From: Blattamonas nauphoetae
Taxonomy: Eukaryota > Preaxostyla > Oxymonadida
Direction: 5' to 3'
Assembly (NCBI GenBank): GCA_033064195.1
Contig: JARBJD010000218.1
Coordinates: forward strand, 1-64,000
DNA: 64,000 nucleotides
The notes under the pieces were generated by a model. It saw only the letters and a program-made list of their open reading frames with translations, was not told where the DNA came from and made no database searches. This document shows, piece after piece, positions 41,333 through 51,205 of the stretch. The position numbers were made by a program, and so were the translations under genes. Every line of letters begins with the position of its first letter. Within the stretch, counting starts at the first letter, position 1.

Positions 41333-44270
41333 TCCGCCAAATCTCACTAATGGACAATCAGATGGAGATTCCATTGACTTCTTTCATCCATCCATATACT
41401 ACGGAGGATGATACTAGGGAGAACGGGTTGTTACAAGCCGAGAGATACTCCATTTCGAATCCACAAACTCAGCTGCTGGAATTCGTTCGGCACCCACCCT
41501 TTCGCTATCATAAGCATCTTACTCCCTCAAACACCTAAATTTTTCCACCTCACAACTGGTTTGGAGTGACAAGCGGCATTCAGCGGCAGATTACAGCAAT
41601 TTGTCCGATTCAAAATGCGACACTTCATCATCCCAGAACATATGTGGAAAACGTCAATGGAATCATTATTCTCAAGCAAGATGAAAAAACGAAGAATATC
41701 TTTCAACGACTTGTGTCAACAACCGTCATAGACAAACTTATCTGATGCCAAAAATGAATGTGACGGAAACATTAGCAAACCTCCCCGACCCTCGCGAGAC
41801 AGGTCTGCCAGCCGATCCAGACATCGGCGGGGCGGAAGCGGCGAGGATCAGTCCCACGGAGGGGACCCCTCAACCACTTCGCGCCCTTCAGAAGTGCGAA
41901 GTCGCGAGGGCGGGAGTGAGAGGAAATGGCGATCAAAGATCAAAAAAACAGACTCCGACGGCTTCAATGAATCAGTCCATTCATTGTCACTCAAGATATT
42001 TTTGATTTCACTCGGGAAGGATCTCTCAACAAAACTCTGGCTGACTCCCGGGACAACAAACCCTTGACGTCAATCATGACAAGTGTTTCCCTGTAAATAA
42101 CTGATTAGTTCGTTTTCTCGCGAAGAAACAAGCAACAGCTCACGACACTGGTAGTCTTCGCGACCAACTGCAGAAGTTCAGAAGAACAACCCATCTCTCG
42201 AGAACAACGGTGAGAATGCTCACACGAAAGACAATTATCGTTGTTTATCAGCAACCGAGACTGAAAGTCACATTACAATCAGACCAGGCTGGAAAAATCC
42301 AAGAAACAGTTTTTACAAGAGAATAGATTCCAAACCGTGACCGAGTCACACCACCCAAGCTTCTGCGATCCTGACATCAGTTCGTGGTGAATAACAGTGT
42401 TCCCCGTCACGGCAAGTGTCTGACATATCTTTCTACTTAAGGCCCTGAGGGAAACAGCGGGACGAGACTCCGGCTCGGCTTCACCGTTAAATGTTGGAAA
42501 AAGATCAACCAAGGTGGGCAGGCAGCTTGTTGGAATCGATCATCAAGTTGCAAGGTACTTAAACATTCCAAGAATTGCCGCGTTTCATGTTCGATCATCC
42601 CTTCGAAGCAGAGTCTTCTCAGCCATCACTCGATCATCGTCAAAGATCATGACGTCATCTGGCACATCACTGTCGCATCAGAACTCCTCACAGCATTCTT
42701 TCTCTCACTCTGGAGGGCAAGGCCGGCCCTCCTACCAAACAACAGGTCATTTCCAGTCATCCCGCGGCCCCCAACCGCCCCAACAATCAATATCCCCAGT
42801 AATGAGGATAGCCGGTCGCTTGTTGGAGCGTATCGTTCATTGGGAAGCGGTTGGAGGGAAGCAGTTAGTGGAGAGAAGAGCTGTTCACAAGTATCAACAA
42901 TATCGGATGGACGAAATTACGAGGGATCTTCAATCAACAGTCGGTCAGGCATACCAAGAACTAAGAGGCATTCGCAACATGAATTGACCACCTCGCGCTC
43001 AATCCATACCTGTGTGGTGGTCTCATCCATCAAGCACGCCACTGCAGAGGGAAGCACACAACTCAAGTTGCATCTCTTGGCAAGTGTTTTTCGGACTTAA
43101 TCCTTCTCGGCTATCTATGCGCTCGAACTCCGACCCGATTCAACAGCCCAGAAGGGCATCAAGAAGAAGGAAGACAAAACAAGCCAGATCAACCCTAGTA
43201 GTCTTTCAACTCGACGGAGTTGAACATGAAGACACACTGATGATCCAGTCCGGAGTCGTGATACCAGCCTGAGAGACGACTGATATAACCATCCGAATGT
43301 CGTCTGAACACAGAATAGATCACTGTTGTTGTTTTGATTGAATTCAACTCTGCACCAAACAGCCCCACCTTCGACACACATGCAGGTTGGTCAATGAACA
43401 GATTCGTACGACCAGGGGAATAACCTCAGCAAGCTTGGCGAACTTTTCACAAGACACAGATCATTCATCGTAGTGTTCCATCCCATGTGCGATGTGAGGT
43501 GATCGGTAAGGAAGATCTCATCATGTTCATCTGCACAACTTTCGACCACCTCTCCGAAAGATTCCTCCCTGCTCATTGTCGCCTTCACATTGGCTACCAA
43601 CTCAGAACCTCTGATTATCGAATTTAGAAGAAGACAGACACCAGCCGGGGTGTCCACCATACATTGATGTCTTGGGGACGCTTCACTGGACTTTGCGTTC
43701 GGAGAATTGAAGAAGCGGTGAGACGCTTGAAGAACAAGAAGCTGAGCAATCCACGTTCAACGTATCAACTCCGATCAACAGGCTCCTCAGTCGTTGAATC
43801 ACTCCAGAAGGCAGAATCGACACTATGCAGTGGGAACAAAGAATGAGTTGAGCGTCACTCTTTTGGAGCAACAGACGAAGATGTTGACATCATTGTTTCA
43901 GCTTGTGGGAGCTTCGTCGATCGTGTCTGTCATTGTAGACCTCCAACTCCTCCAACAAGATTTGAATCCTGACATCGTTTCACGGTCGTCTGTTGGGGGC
44001 AACTCACGGGGACCAAGTGAGCAGCTGGAGGAAGCCTATCAATCTGGAGGCCACAGGTAGTCGTTCCGTGACCATTGCAAGATGGAGTCCTGACATCAGT
44101 TTACAACACTCCAACGGAACGACTCTCGCATAAGCTTGAGCGAGCGCCTTGTGTTAGCCTCTCCAGAGGGCACGGTCCGTCAGAGCAAGCTCTACATTCA
44201 ATCAAAGATATCTCTTCTTTTCTTTTCTCATTCTTGTTGTCTATCGACTTTAGCATCCTTTCAACTACTC

Positions 44271-44349
44271 ATACGGAGTGGGAGAGCCCTGGTTTGGTAG
44301 TGGGCACTCCCACAGGATGCCCTGTACAACAAACCAGTGCTCTCCCACG
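44271..44349. repeat. Internal complementary region of the first DIRS-like element
   Basis: The first part is the complement of the left terminus out to CAGGATGCCC. The second, from TGTACAACAAACCAG, is the complement of the right terminus. The join reproduces the expected circle junction. Confidence 0.75.
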
Positions 44350-44682
44350 ACTACGTCCTCTACCACAGGCGCTCGTGGAGGGGCATAGTCAAGGATGATC
44401 GTGCACTGCGCTTTCGCAGGCACAAGCCAGTTTTTCTCCGCCCATTCGCGCTTTTCTGGTGCTTGGGGCTGATCCCCCCAAGAGTTATTTTTTCTTTTTG
44501 CTCTCTCTTCTCCCGCCCTTTTGGGCAGATTTTCTCAATATGATTCACTCTATTGGGAAAAAATAATTGATAATTACTTGATTTGGCATTAGATTGTCCA
44601 TGGGTTCGGTTCTTTGACGGACCAACCCACAACATATTATTATGAGACCATACGGAGTGGGAGAGCACTGGTTTGTTGTACA

Positions 44683-46104
44683 CGTTCATCCCTCAACAGA
44701 ACATGTGGATTGCACAGTTCGAAGCTATGGATGAGGCTGAAGTTGGGGAGATCGGACTTCCTGCGATGACAGCAAGCGCGGCTCCAATCTTGGCTCGATT
44801 TGTTGATCTGGAAGTGAACCACAACCCACACATGGTTCGCTGTGCCTTCTGTGGCTCGCTTGTCGCTCTGAACTTTCCCAACCATTATTGTGAAGCGGTG
44901 CGTGATCATAAACCCACTATTCCTCATAACCCAAACCTGATTGATGCTCTGGATCGTTCAAACAAAACGGGACTTGAGTCAGCGGAAGAACACGTGCGGA
45001 TCCAACGACAGGATCACCGAAGCCGTTATTTCACCTCGACATACCTCGTGTTTCAGGAGAATACACCCAAAAGAGGGAAAAAACAGCGGAACCAATCCAT
45101 GGAGACTAAACTTAACACGGAGGAAAGGCAAGAGGGCCAATCCACGGAGACAAACACTGTCGCGATATGTGTTGATTTTGTTTCTATTGTATCTTGCATC
45201 CGTCACAAGAGGGTGAGCAGTGGATTGTGGCCAACAACGCAATCTGCATCTCTTCAGAAGGATTGTGTTCAGGTCACTTGCACAAGTAGAATCCCTGGGA
45301 CGCCAGATTTCTATCGATTGCCCTTCCGTCCACAAACATCAGAAGTGGAGGAAGTAGAATCAACACAAAATCAGTCCCTGTCTGAAGAAGTGTTGCGCGA
45401 ACCGAGTCGTGTCGTTCGTCATGGTGCCTCAACCCAGCTGTCGAGACAATCTCCGAATGATCCTTCAAACATCGTCGAAGCTCATTGTCTGTGGAGTGGA
45501 GGTTTCAAATTGGGCTATGAGAACGACGGCAACTGGCGATACAGACCAATCAAGCTTGCGGAACAGCCTTTCCAATCACTGGAGTTTGATGTGCCAAGTG
45601 TTGATATCACAGACCCCAAGCACGAAGCACAATACATGCTTCCTGCTGGTGCAAATGCCAGATTTGGTCGAATCACTGTTCATTCGGAGAAAGGGACAGA
45701 TTTCCTCCAAAACAAACGGATCGAATATGAGTTGTTTTGGCAATCGCTGAATCGCAAGAGACCGATCGACGGGATGGCCAAAAGACTGAAGAACGATACC
45801 AAAAAACTGATCGCAAGGATCGAACACTGTAGAAACGAGACAGAGAAATTAGAACTGGAGTGTGTTTTGGCGAAAGGGCTCCTTCTGCGATCGCGACTCT
45901 CTCTCCAGTGTGGAAATCTCGAAGGCGCGATGTCATTTTTTGGTCAATCGAAGGACCACATGGTGCTGAATGACACGGCTGAAGTTGAATGTGAGTTGAT
46001 GGAATCGATTCAAGATTGTGAGAACGAGGTCATGAGGTCACACCCGACCTGTCTTGAGGCGACAGAACTGCTTCGGCGATCACGACTCTGCATCCAGTCT
46101 GGAG
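44683..46104 (+). pseudogene. RHS-like NTPase gene, piece 2 of 3
   Basis: This piece stays open for its whole 1.4 kb, which implies that the insertions are not ancient. It contains a Cys/His cluster (CAFCGSLVALNFPNHYC) that could bind zinc. A likely helical repeat near 45.8–46.0 kb reads LLLRSRLSLQCGNLEGAMSF then QSKDHMVLNDTAEVE. A second copy of that repeat starts LLRRSRLCIQSGEEL and is cut by the next DIRS-like element. It resumes in piece 3. No function can be assigned to this region. Confidence 0.6.
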
Positions 46105-46190
46105 AGGAGCTCTCTTGCCAGCCGCTCCTCACAAACCTTAGCTCCCACTTCGTTGAGATAAGGTCCGTGAAGTGTGGGTTCCAGGTCCCT
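46105..46190. repeat. Left inverted terminal repeat of the second DIRS-like element
   Basis: AGCTCCCACTTCGTTGAGAT and the following bases to GGTCCC are found inverted at 50711–50760. The outer part, to GGAGCTCTCTTGCC, is found in complement in the internal region. Confidence 0.8.
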
Positions 46191-46198
46191 GATCACAA

Positions 46199-46867
46199 AT
46201 GGATTCTACAACCTCCGATCTTTTAGTCCCTCCAGAACCTCCCACATATCCTCCAATACCGCGTGAGGTTATTACGATGATTTCCGAAGGCCTTCGTCTC
46301 GAACATGAAGACGCTGTGAATCGTTTTTCACTCGACAGCTCCTCACCTCCTAATCGAGTTGCATCATCAGCAACACAGTCCATGCAATCAATTGGATCAC
46401 AAGCTTCGACTCAAACTGAACTGCCTATCACCAAAGTTAAAAGGCAACATTCAACAGTCACATCTTCTTCAGATGAAGATTCTTCAAGTTCATTGGACTC
46501 GACCAATGACGAAAGAAGGTCAACAAAATACCGACGAAAGAATAGGAAGAGGAGTTGCAAGAAGGGTAGGAATAAGCATAACTCCCACCGATCCCATAGC
46601 AACCATCGTCGTTCCCGACGAGCACAGGATAACCGGGAAATGAAGAAAAAGCATCTGAAATCACGTCAAAGAAGCAGAAAAACTAGAAGTAGCGATAGCG
46701 ACTCCTCATTTCATCATCCAGCGGCAGTATCGGCACCTCGTCTTCGGGAGAGGATCAAGATGATCTCCCGAGATTTTTCAAGAGGATTCTCAAGAAAAAG
46801 CTCCCAAGGTTCAAAGGAGATTGGACAAAGACAGTCCTCACACCGCTTCAGCGAGAGGAACTCTTGA
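46199..46867 (+). CDS. DIRS gag-like frame
   Basis: About 222 residues beginning MDSTTSDLLVPPEPP. The middle and C-terminal parts are rich in Ser, Arg and Lys (RRKNRKRSCKKGRNKHNSH), as expected of a nucleic-acid-binding gag-like protein. No zinc knuckle is seen. It is assigned by position: first frame of the element, before the reverse transcriptase. The downstream stretch 46864–47379 is also open and may belong to the same region. Confidence 0.5.
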   Translation: MDSTTSDLLVPPEPPTYPPIPREVITMISEGLRLEHEDAVNRFSLDSSSPPNRVASSATQSMQSIGSQASTQTELPITKVKRQHSTVTSSSDEDSSSSLDSTNDERRSTKYRRKNRKRSCKKGRNKHNSHRSHSNHRRSRRAQDNREMKKKHLKSRQRSRKTRSSDSDSSFHHPAAVSAPRLRERIKMISRDFSRGFSRKSSQGSKEIGQRQSSHRFSERNS

Positions 46868-47141
46868 CAGAGACGAGAAGATTCCAAACCGTTTTGGGTA
46901 TACAAATGCAGTTCGCAGACACGCCCGAGTCTCATGACAAGCTCCAGCACATCCAAGACCAACTTCTTCGGATGTCAGCACAATCAAGTTTGGTAACTGT
47001 TGCGTTACTTGGGCAGGTTTATCATGAGATCCACCAGTTGGACCCGTCCTTCGCTTTCCTCCCAAGAATCATTGACGCAATGGTGAGTGCAGCCGACGCA
47101 GCGACTAGAGCGCATCACACGCGCTTCCTATCAACTAAAAA

Positions 47142-48764
47142 TTGGTTGGAGATGGCGGACAAGATGGGCATTTCTCAACCGGCCTCAGTGGACTCAAGCC
47201 TCCTCACAAGCTCGCAACAATCAACGTCGTCAACACGTTCAGACTTAGAAGTAGCACTAGAAAGAATAGTTCCGACCATTGTCGCTCAATTGAAGTCTCA
47301 GATGCATTTCTCCCCCAAGGGGGGGCGGAACCGGCCCCCCTCCAAATATCCCGGTTCAGACTTCAATCGCCGAAGGTAGAACAACCAACGATTATTACAG
47401 GACGTCTTTTGATGAGGCTGCACGCGTGGGAGAAGATCGGAGGAAAATCAATCATCACCACAGGAGCAGTGTGGGCGTGGAGGAGCCCCGAGTCCCCGTC
47501 AATATTGCAAACACTCGCGCCAGCGCTCCCCTTTACAGGCACACCAGCGATGATCCAAGAGTACCAGACACTCCTGGAGGAAGAGATCAGAATTGGCGCG
47601 GTCAGCCGAATTCAACCAAATCAAGCAAAGTTGATCCTCCCAACTTTCCTAGTGCAGAAGAAAGGTGGAAAGTTCCGAAAAGTATTGAATGCAACCCGAC
47701 TCAACCAACAGATCATCTCAGAACACTTCAAAATGGAAAACTTACAAACATCACTCGACTTGATCTCGGAGGGAGTCTGGCTCACAACAATGGATATTCA
47801 TTCGGCATACCTCCATGTACAACTATCCCCACCTCTTCGACCCTTTCTCTGTTTCAGGTTCAGGGGAGAGATATTCCAGTTCAATGCTCTCCCCTTCGGA
47901 TTGTCGACAGCACCTCGGACCTTTTCGGAAATTATGAAAGTAGCGGTGAAATCTCTCCGAGAGCAGTTACAGATCGCGATTGTATACTACCTGGACGATT
48001 TACTCCTAATTACAAAGACGCAGCAGGAGTCTCATTTCAAAACCAGAGAAGCGAAGCGGAGGATGGAGGAGTTGGGGTTTATCATCGCAGAGAACAAGAG
48101 TTGCTTAGTCCCATCGCAGGAGGTGGAGTTTTTAGGGTGGACCATCAACTCAGCCAATCGAACCGTGAGGATCACGGAAACGAGGAAGATGAAAGTCCTA
48201 TCACTCCTCAAATTGATGACGAGTCGATGCATCGAGAGGAAGACGATTCCGACAAAACAACTGTCCAGTCTGATTGGAACCCTCAGTTTTTTACGGACGT
48301 CCGTCCCAGAAGCAAGCTTGTACCTCCGAGAAATGCAGACGACGTTGCATCGAGCAGTTCGCAAGGCTGGCTGGAATGGTTCCTCACTCTTAACCCCGGT
48401 TCTGTTAGGAGAGATCCACTTTTGGAAACACAGGATCGAGAAGAACGATCCACTCAACTTCGCTCCCAAAACAAGTCAGGCGGTGCTCACAACAGATGCA
48501 AGCCCGTCCGGTTGGGGTGCAGTCCTGGTTCACAACGGCTTGGAGACGTATGTTCACGGAATGTGGAACGAGATGGAGAAACAGCACACAAGCAATTGGA
48601 AGAGACTGCTGCGGTCGGCAGCAGCATCCGTCAACTCCAACCTTATTTCAAACAGAATCAACTACATGCAATATCCGTCCAATCGGACAGTACAGCTGCG
48701 GTTTACAACCTCGGAAAGAAACGAGCTGGCCAGACGCTCAAACAGATTACCAGGAGCGTCCTGA
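47142..48764 (+). CDS. DIRS reverse transcriptase and RNase H region
   Basis: Reverse transcriptase landmarks are clear: LTTMDIHSAYLHVQL with the first catalytic Asp, FQFNALPFGLSTAPRTFSEI, and the YLDDLL box with the two further Asp. LGWTINS follows. RNase H begins at TTDASPSGWGAVLV. Related RNase H and connection sequence, such as VPDALSRLPP and DLFASNKNKQCPVYWS, lies in the overlapping downstream stretch to about 49.3 kb. The family normally uses overlapping frames here. Confidence 0.75.
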   Translation: MVGDGGQDGHFSTGLSGLKPPHKLATINVVNTFRLRSSTRKNSSDHCRSIEVSDAFLPQGGAEPAPLQISRFRLQSPKVEQPTIITGRLLMRLHAWEKIGGKSIITTGAVWAWRSPESPSILQTLAPALPFTGTPAMIQEYQTLLEEEIRIGAVSRIQPNQAKLILPTFLVQKKGGKFRKVLNATRLNQQIISEHFKMENLQTSLDLISEGVWLTTMDIHSAYLHVQLSPPLRPFLCFRFRGEIFQFNALPFGLSTAPRTFSEIMKVAVKSLREQLQIAIVYYLDDLLLITKTQQESHFKTREAKRRMEELGFIIAENKSCLVPSQEVEFLGWTINSANRTVRITETRKMKVLSLLKLMTSRCIERKTIPTKQLSSLIGTLSFLRTSVPEASLYLREMQTTLHRAVRKAGWNGSSLLTPVLLGEIHFWKHRIEKNDPLNFAPKTSQAVLTTDASPSGWGAVLVHNGLETYVHGMWNEMEKQHTSNWKRLLRSAAASVNSNLISNRINYMQYPSNRTVQLRFTTSERNELARRSNRLPGAS

Positions 48765-49259
48765 AGACAGCCGAGCGAATGCAACTCCTCTTTGTTTCGG
48801 TACAACACATTGCGGGAAAGTCGAACTCGGTTCCGGACGCTCTCTCGCGACTACCTCCACAGGGAGAATTCCATCTCCTCCCGGAAGTCCTCCAGAGACT
48901 AAAACAGGAATGGAACTTCGTTCCGCTAGTCGACTTATTCGCCAGCAACAAAAACAAACAATGTCCAGTATATTGGAGTCGATTCGAGGACGGACACGCA
49001 GCTGGAAAAGACTCTCTGTCCGTCAGTTGGAGCGGGATGACTCATCCTCTCCTTCACCCTCCGGTGTCATTGATAACACGAGTTCTGATGAAAGTTCAGT
49101 TGGAGAGGCCATCGAACGCGGTGATCATCACTCCGCTATGGCCCGGACAGACTTGGTCACATCTCCTCCACTCACTCAATCCAACACAGATCATCCTCGG
49201 CCCATACAACACCCTTGCGATGCTAGACACTCCGAACAGGGAGCACAAACTCCCACCAG

Positions 49260-50370
49260 GGATGATGATGGCGTCACTAATCAACCCCCAAACTATCCAA
49301 CCATTACCTTCATCAGAGAATTAGGTCAATCGGCAGGGTGGAGCGAGGATCTCATCGTCTTGCAGGAAAAGAAATACAAACGTCCAGAAGCTTCAGCTCG
49401 ATCATGGAAGATTTTCAAAGCATATTGTGTCGAGATGAATCTCTCGAATGAGTGTCTCGTCGACAAATCCACAAATATCCATGTCCTCTTGGGTGAATTC
49501 GCTCTCTTCCTTGAAAAGAAATTCAAACAGTCACCGTCCCGCCCTCCCCTCATCATGAGTCATGTGAAATCAACGCTACAACTCTTCCACAAGAGCCTCA
49601 GCCTGGATAACACACCACTGCGATCCATTCAACGACTGATTGCTAAACGAAATCCAAGGAAGAAGGGGGCAAAATATAAGCAGATGTGGAACATCAACGC
49701 GATTCTGGATTGGGTTCTCAACTCAAATGAAGAAGCGAAGAAGAATCAAGATCTACATCAAACAAGAACCTTTATAGTGGTGTTCGCCTATCTCTGCTGT
49801 CGTCAGGAAGAACTCATCAACTTGAAGTGGACTGACATTGAATGGTCCTCGCCTTCGACAAAGACAACGAAACGTTTAGCCACAATTAACCTTCGCTTGA
49901 AACAAAATCAAGATGTGATTGAACCGAAGCTCCTTCTCGACGAGGGTTCGCCTGAACTGTCTCCTTTCGTTGCACTTCAGGTTCACCGTGAGAATCTCCG
50001 CCGTCAAAAGGGTCGCCTCTCCTCTCTCCTTTTCAACGAGGACCATGTTTGGATCGATTGGAAGACAGGGAGACGCCTGAGAATCTCGCACCTAAACGAA
50101 GCCATCAAGTCGGTCTTCAATCAAATTGGAATCCCCAGATACTTCGGCGCCTATACCATCAAACATGCGGCTGTTAGTTATCTGCGTCTCCGCAAGCACG
50201 TCGCTCGGTCTGTCCTTAACACTCACGTCGGATGGGCGACCTCGTCTCGGATTGCCGACGAATACTATGCAAGGGAGATTCTCGTCGAATATACCGGGAA
50301 AGATCACGCAGAAGCTTGGTGGCAGCCACTCATCGTGGGGTCACGGTCCAAAAGGAATCGTCAACACTGA
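49260..50370 (+). CDS. DIRS tyrosine recombinase domain
   Basis: An N-terminal SAM-like core-binding part (SARSWKIFKAYCVEMN) precedes the catalytic part. The first Arg is in FAYLCCRQEELINLKWTDI. The second box is AYTIKHAAVSYLRLRKHVA. HVGWATSSRIADEYYAREI carries the His/Trp and the Tyr nucleophile. The open frame extends upstream over the reverse transcriptase region, as is usual for DIRS. It is not closely similar to the two Crypton-like recombinases of this window. Confidence 0.7.
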
Positions 50371-50463
50371 CCGATTCAATCTATAGATATGTAATCTTCA
50401 CATTTCATCATTCATTCTGTTTTCTCTTTGTTTCTTCGATAATAGGAATGGCTCTTTTCAACT

Positions 50464-50540
50464 CTCAACGAAGTGGGAGCTAAGGTTTGTGAGGAGCGGC
50501 TGGCAAGAGAGCTCCTCTTCCACAAACCGAAGCTCCCACG
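50464..50540. repeat. Internal complementary region of the second DIRS-like element
   Basis: CTCAACGAAGTGGGAGCTAA onward to GAGAGCTCCTCT complements the left end. CTTCCACAAACCGAAGCTCC complements the right end. The two parts abut and so record the junction of the circular intermediate. Confidence 0.8.
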
Positions 50541-50775
50541 AGTTTCCAAACCTTCCACCAAGACTGTGCGTGCCCCTAATTGCTCCCATTTCCGTCGCGC
50601 AAGCGGCAGTTTCTTCAATCATTGGTTAGCCCTGATTGAAGAAAAAGAAGTGCTACACTACCGTAGAATCCGAAATGAAATAATTATTGTTGATCCCATT
50701 TGTTTCCTTTGGGACCTGGAACCCACACTTCACGGACCTTATCTCAACGAAGTGGGAGCTTCGGTTTGTGGAAGA

Positions 50776-51205
50776 ACTCAACACTGCGATCTTTTTATTT
50801 GCACAGTCAAAGCAGCACATGGAGATGAATGACACGACTGAGGTGGAAAGTGAATCAGAAAGAGTTGTGGAGAATGCTCGAAACTGCTTCAGAATGGATT
50901 GGAGACAGTGGATTCCGGAAAGACCCAGTCTACCGATCATCCTGAGTCCATCTTTTGATTTGCTCCGCTGCCACCTCCAGCATGTTGAAGAGCATGAGAC
51001 GATGTTGGGATCGCTTCTGGAGAGGTCTGAAGTGAAGGTTCCGATGACAAATGAATCGCGAAGGAGAATGGCAGAGGATCCGATTCTGCAGGCGCTGAAG
51101 GAAGGATTATCTTTGCAGCTGCTAATCGCGTGGAGGACAGGAAGTCGGGATGAGGTCATCTTCTTTCAGAATGAACTGAGTGCTCTGAGCAAGTTTGATC
51201 TTTCC
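50776..51205 (+). pseudogene. RHS-like NTPase gene, piece 3 of 3
   Basis: NTAIFLFAQSKQHMEMNDTTEVE continues the helical repeat interrupted by the DIRS-like element. It mirrors EGAMSFFGQSKDHMVLNDTAEVE of piece 2. About 120 further residues look helical (HLQHVEEHETMLGSLLERSE, ILQALKEGLSLQLLIAWRTG). No stop follows: the frame runs straight into the signal peptide of the next gene at 51206. The natural 3' end of the NTPase gene therefore appears lost, or the two genes are fused. Confidence 0.55.

Larger units (their letters stand above)
41253..44682. mobile_element. DIRS-like retroelement, broken (fossil copy)
   Basis: Inverted terminal repeats lie at about 41253–41332 and 44621–44682. An internal complementary region at 44271–44349 consists of the complement of the left end joined to the complement of the right end. 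This three-part arrangement is diagnostic of DIRS elements. The body lacks most of the reverse transcriptase, RNase H and tyrosine recombinase regions. A short segment near 42.8–42.9 kb (GRLLERIVHWEAVGGKQL) resembles the region before the reverse transcriptase of the element at 46.1 kb. A GC-rich hairpin patch lies near 41.77–41.93 kb. It looks internally deleted and many times broken, or is a non-autonomous derivative. It sits inside the NTPase gene. Confidence 0.75.
46105..50775 (+). mobile_element. DIRS-like tyrosine-recombinase retroelement, nearly whole
   Basis: DIRS elements copy themselves through RNA and integrate as circles with a tyrosine recombinase instead of an integrase, so they leave no target duplication. 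This copy has inverted terminal repeats (about 46105–46190 and 50711–50775), an internal complementary region (50464–50540), a gag-like frame, a reverse transcriptase with RNase H, and a tyrosine recombinase frame overlapping it, all in the plus direction. It looks nearly whole, with perhaps one or two breaks. Its open frames and well-matched ends suggest a young age. It lies inside the second helical repeat of the NTPase gene. Confidence 0.8.
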
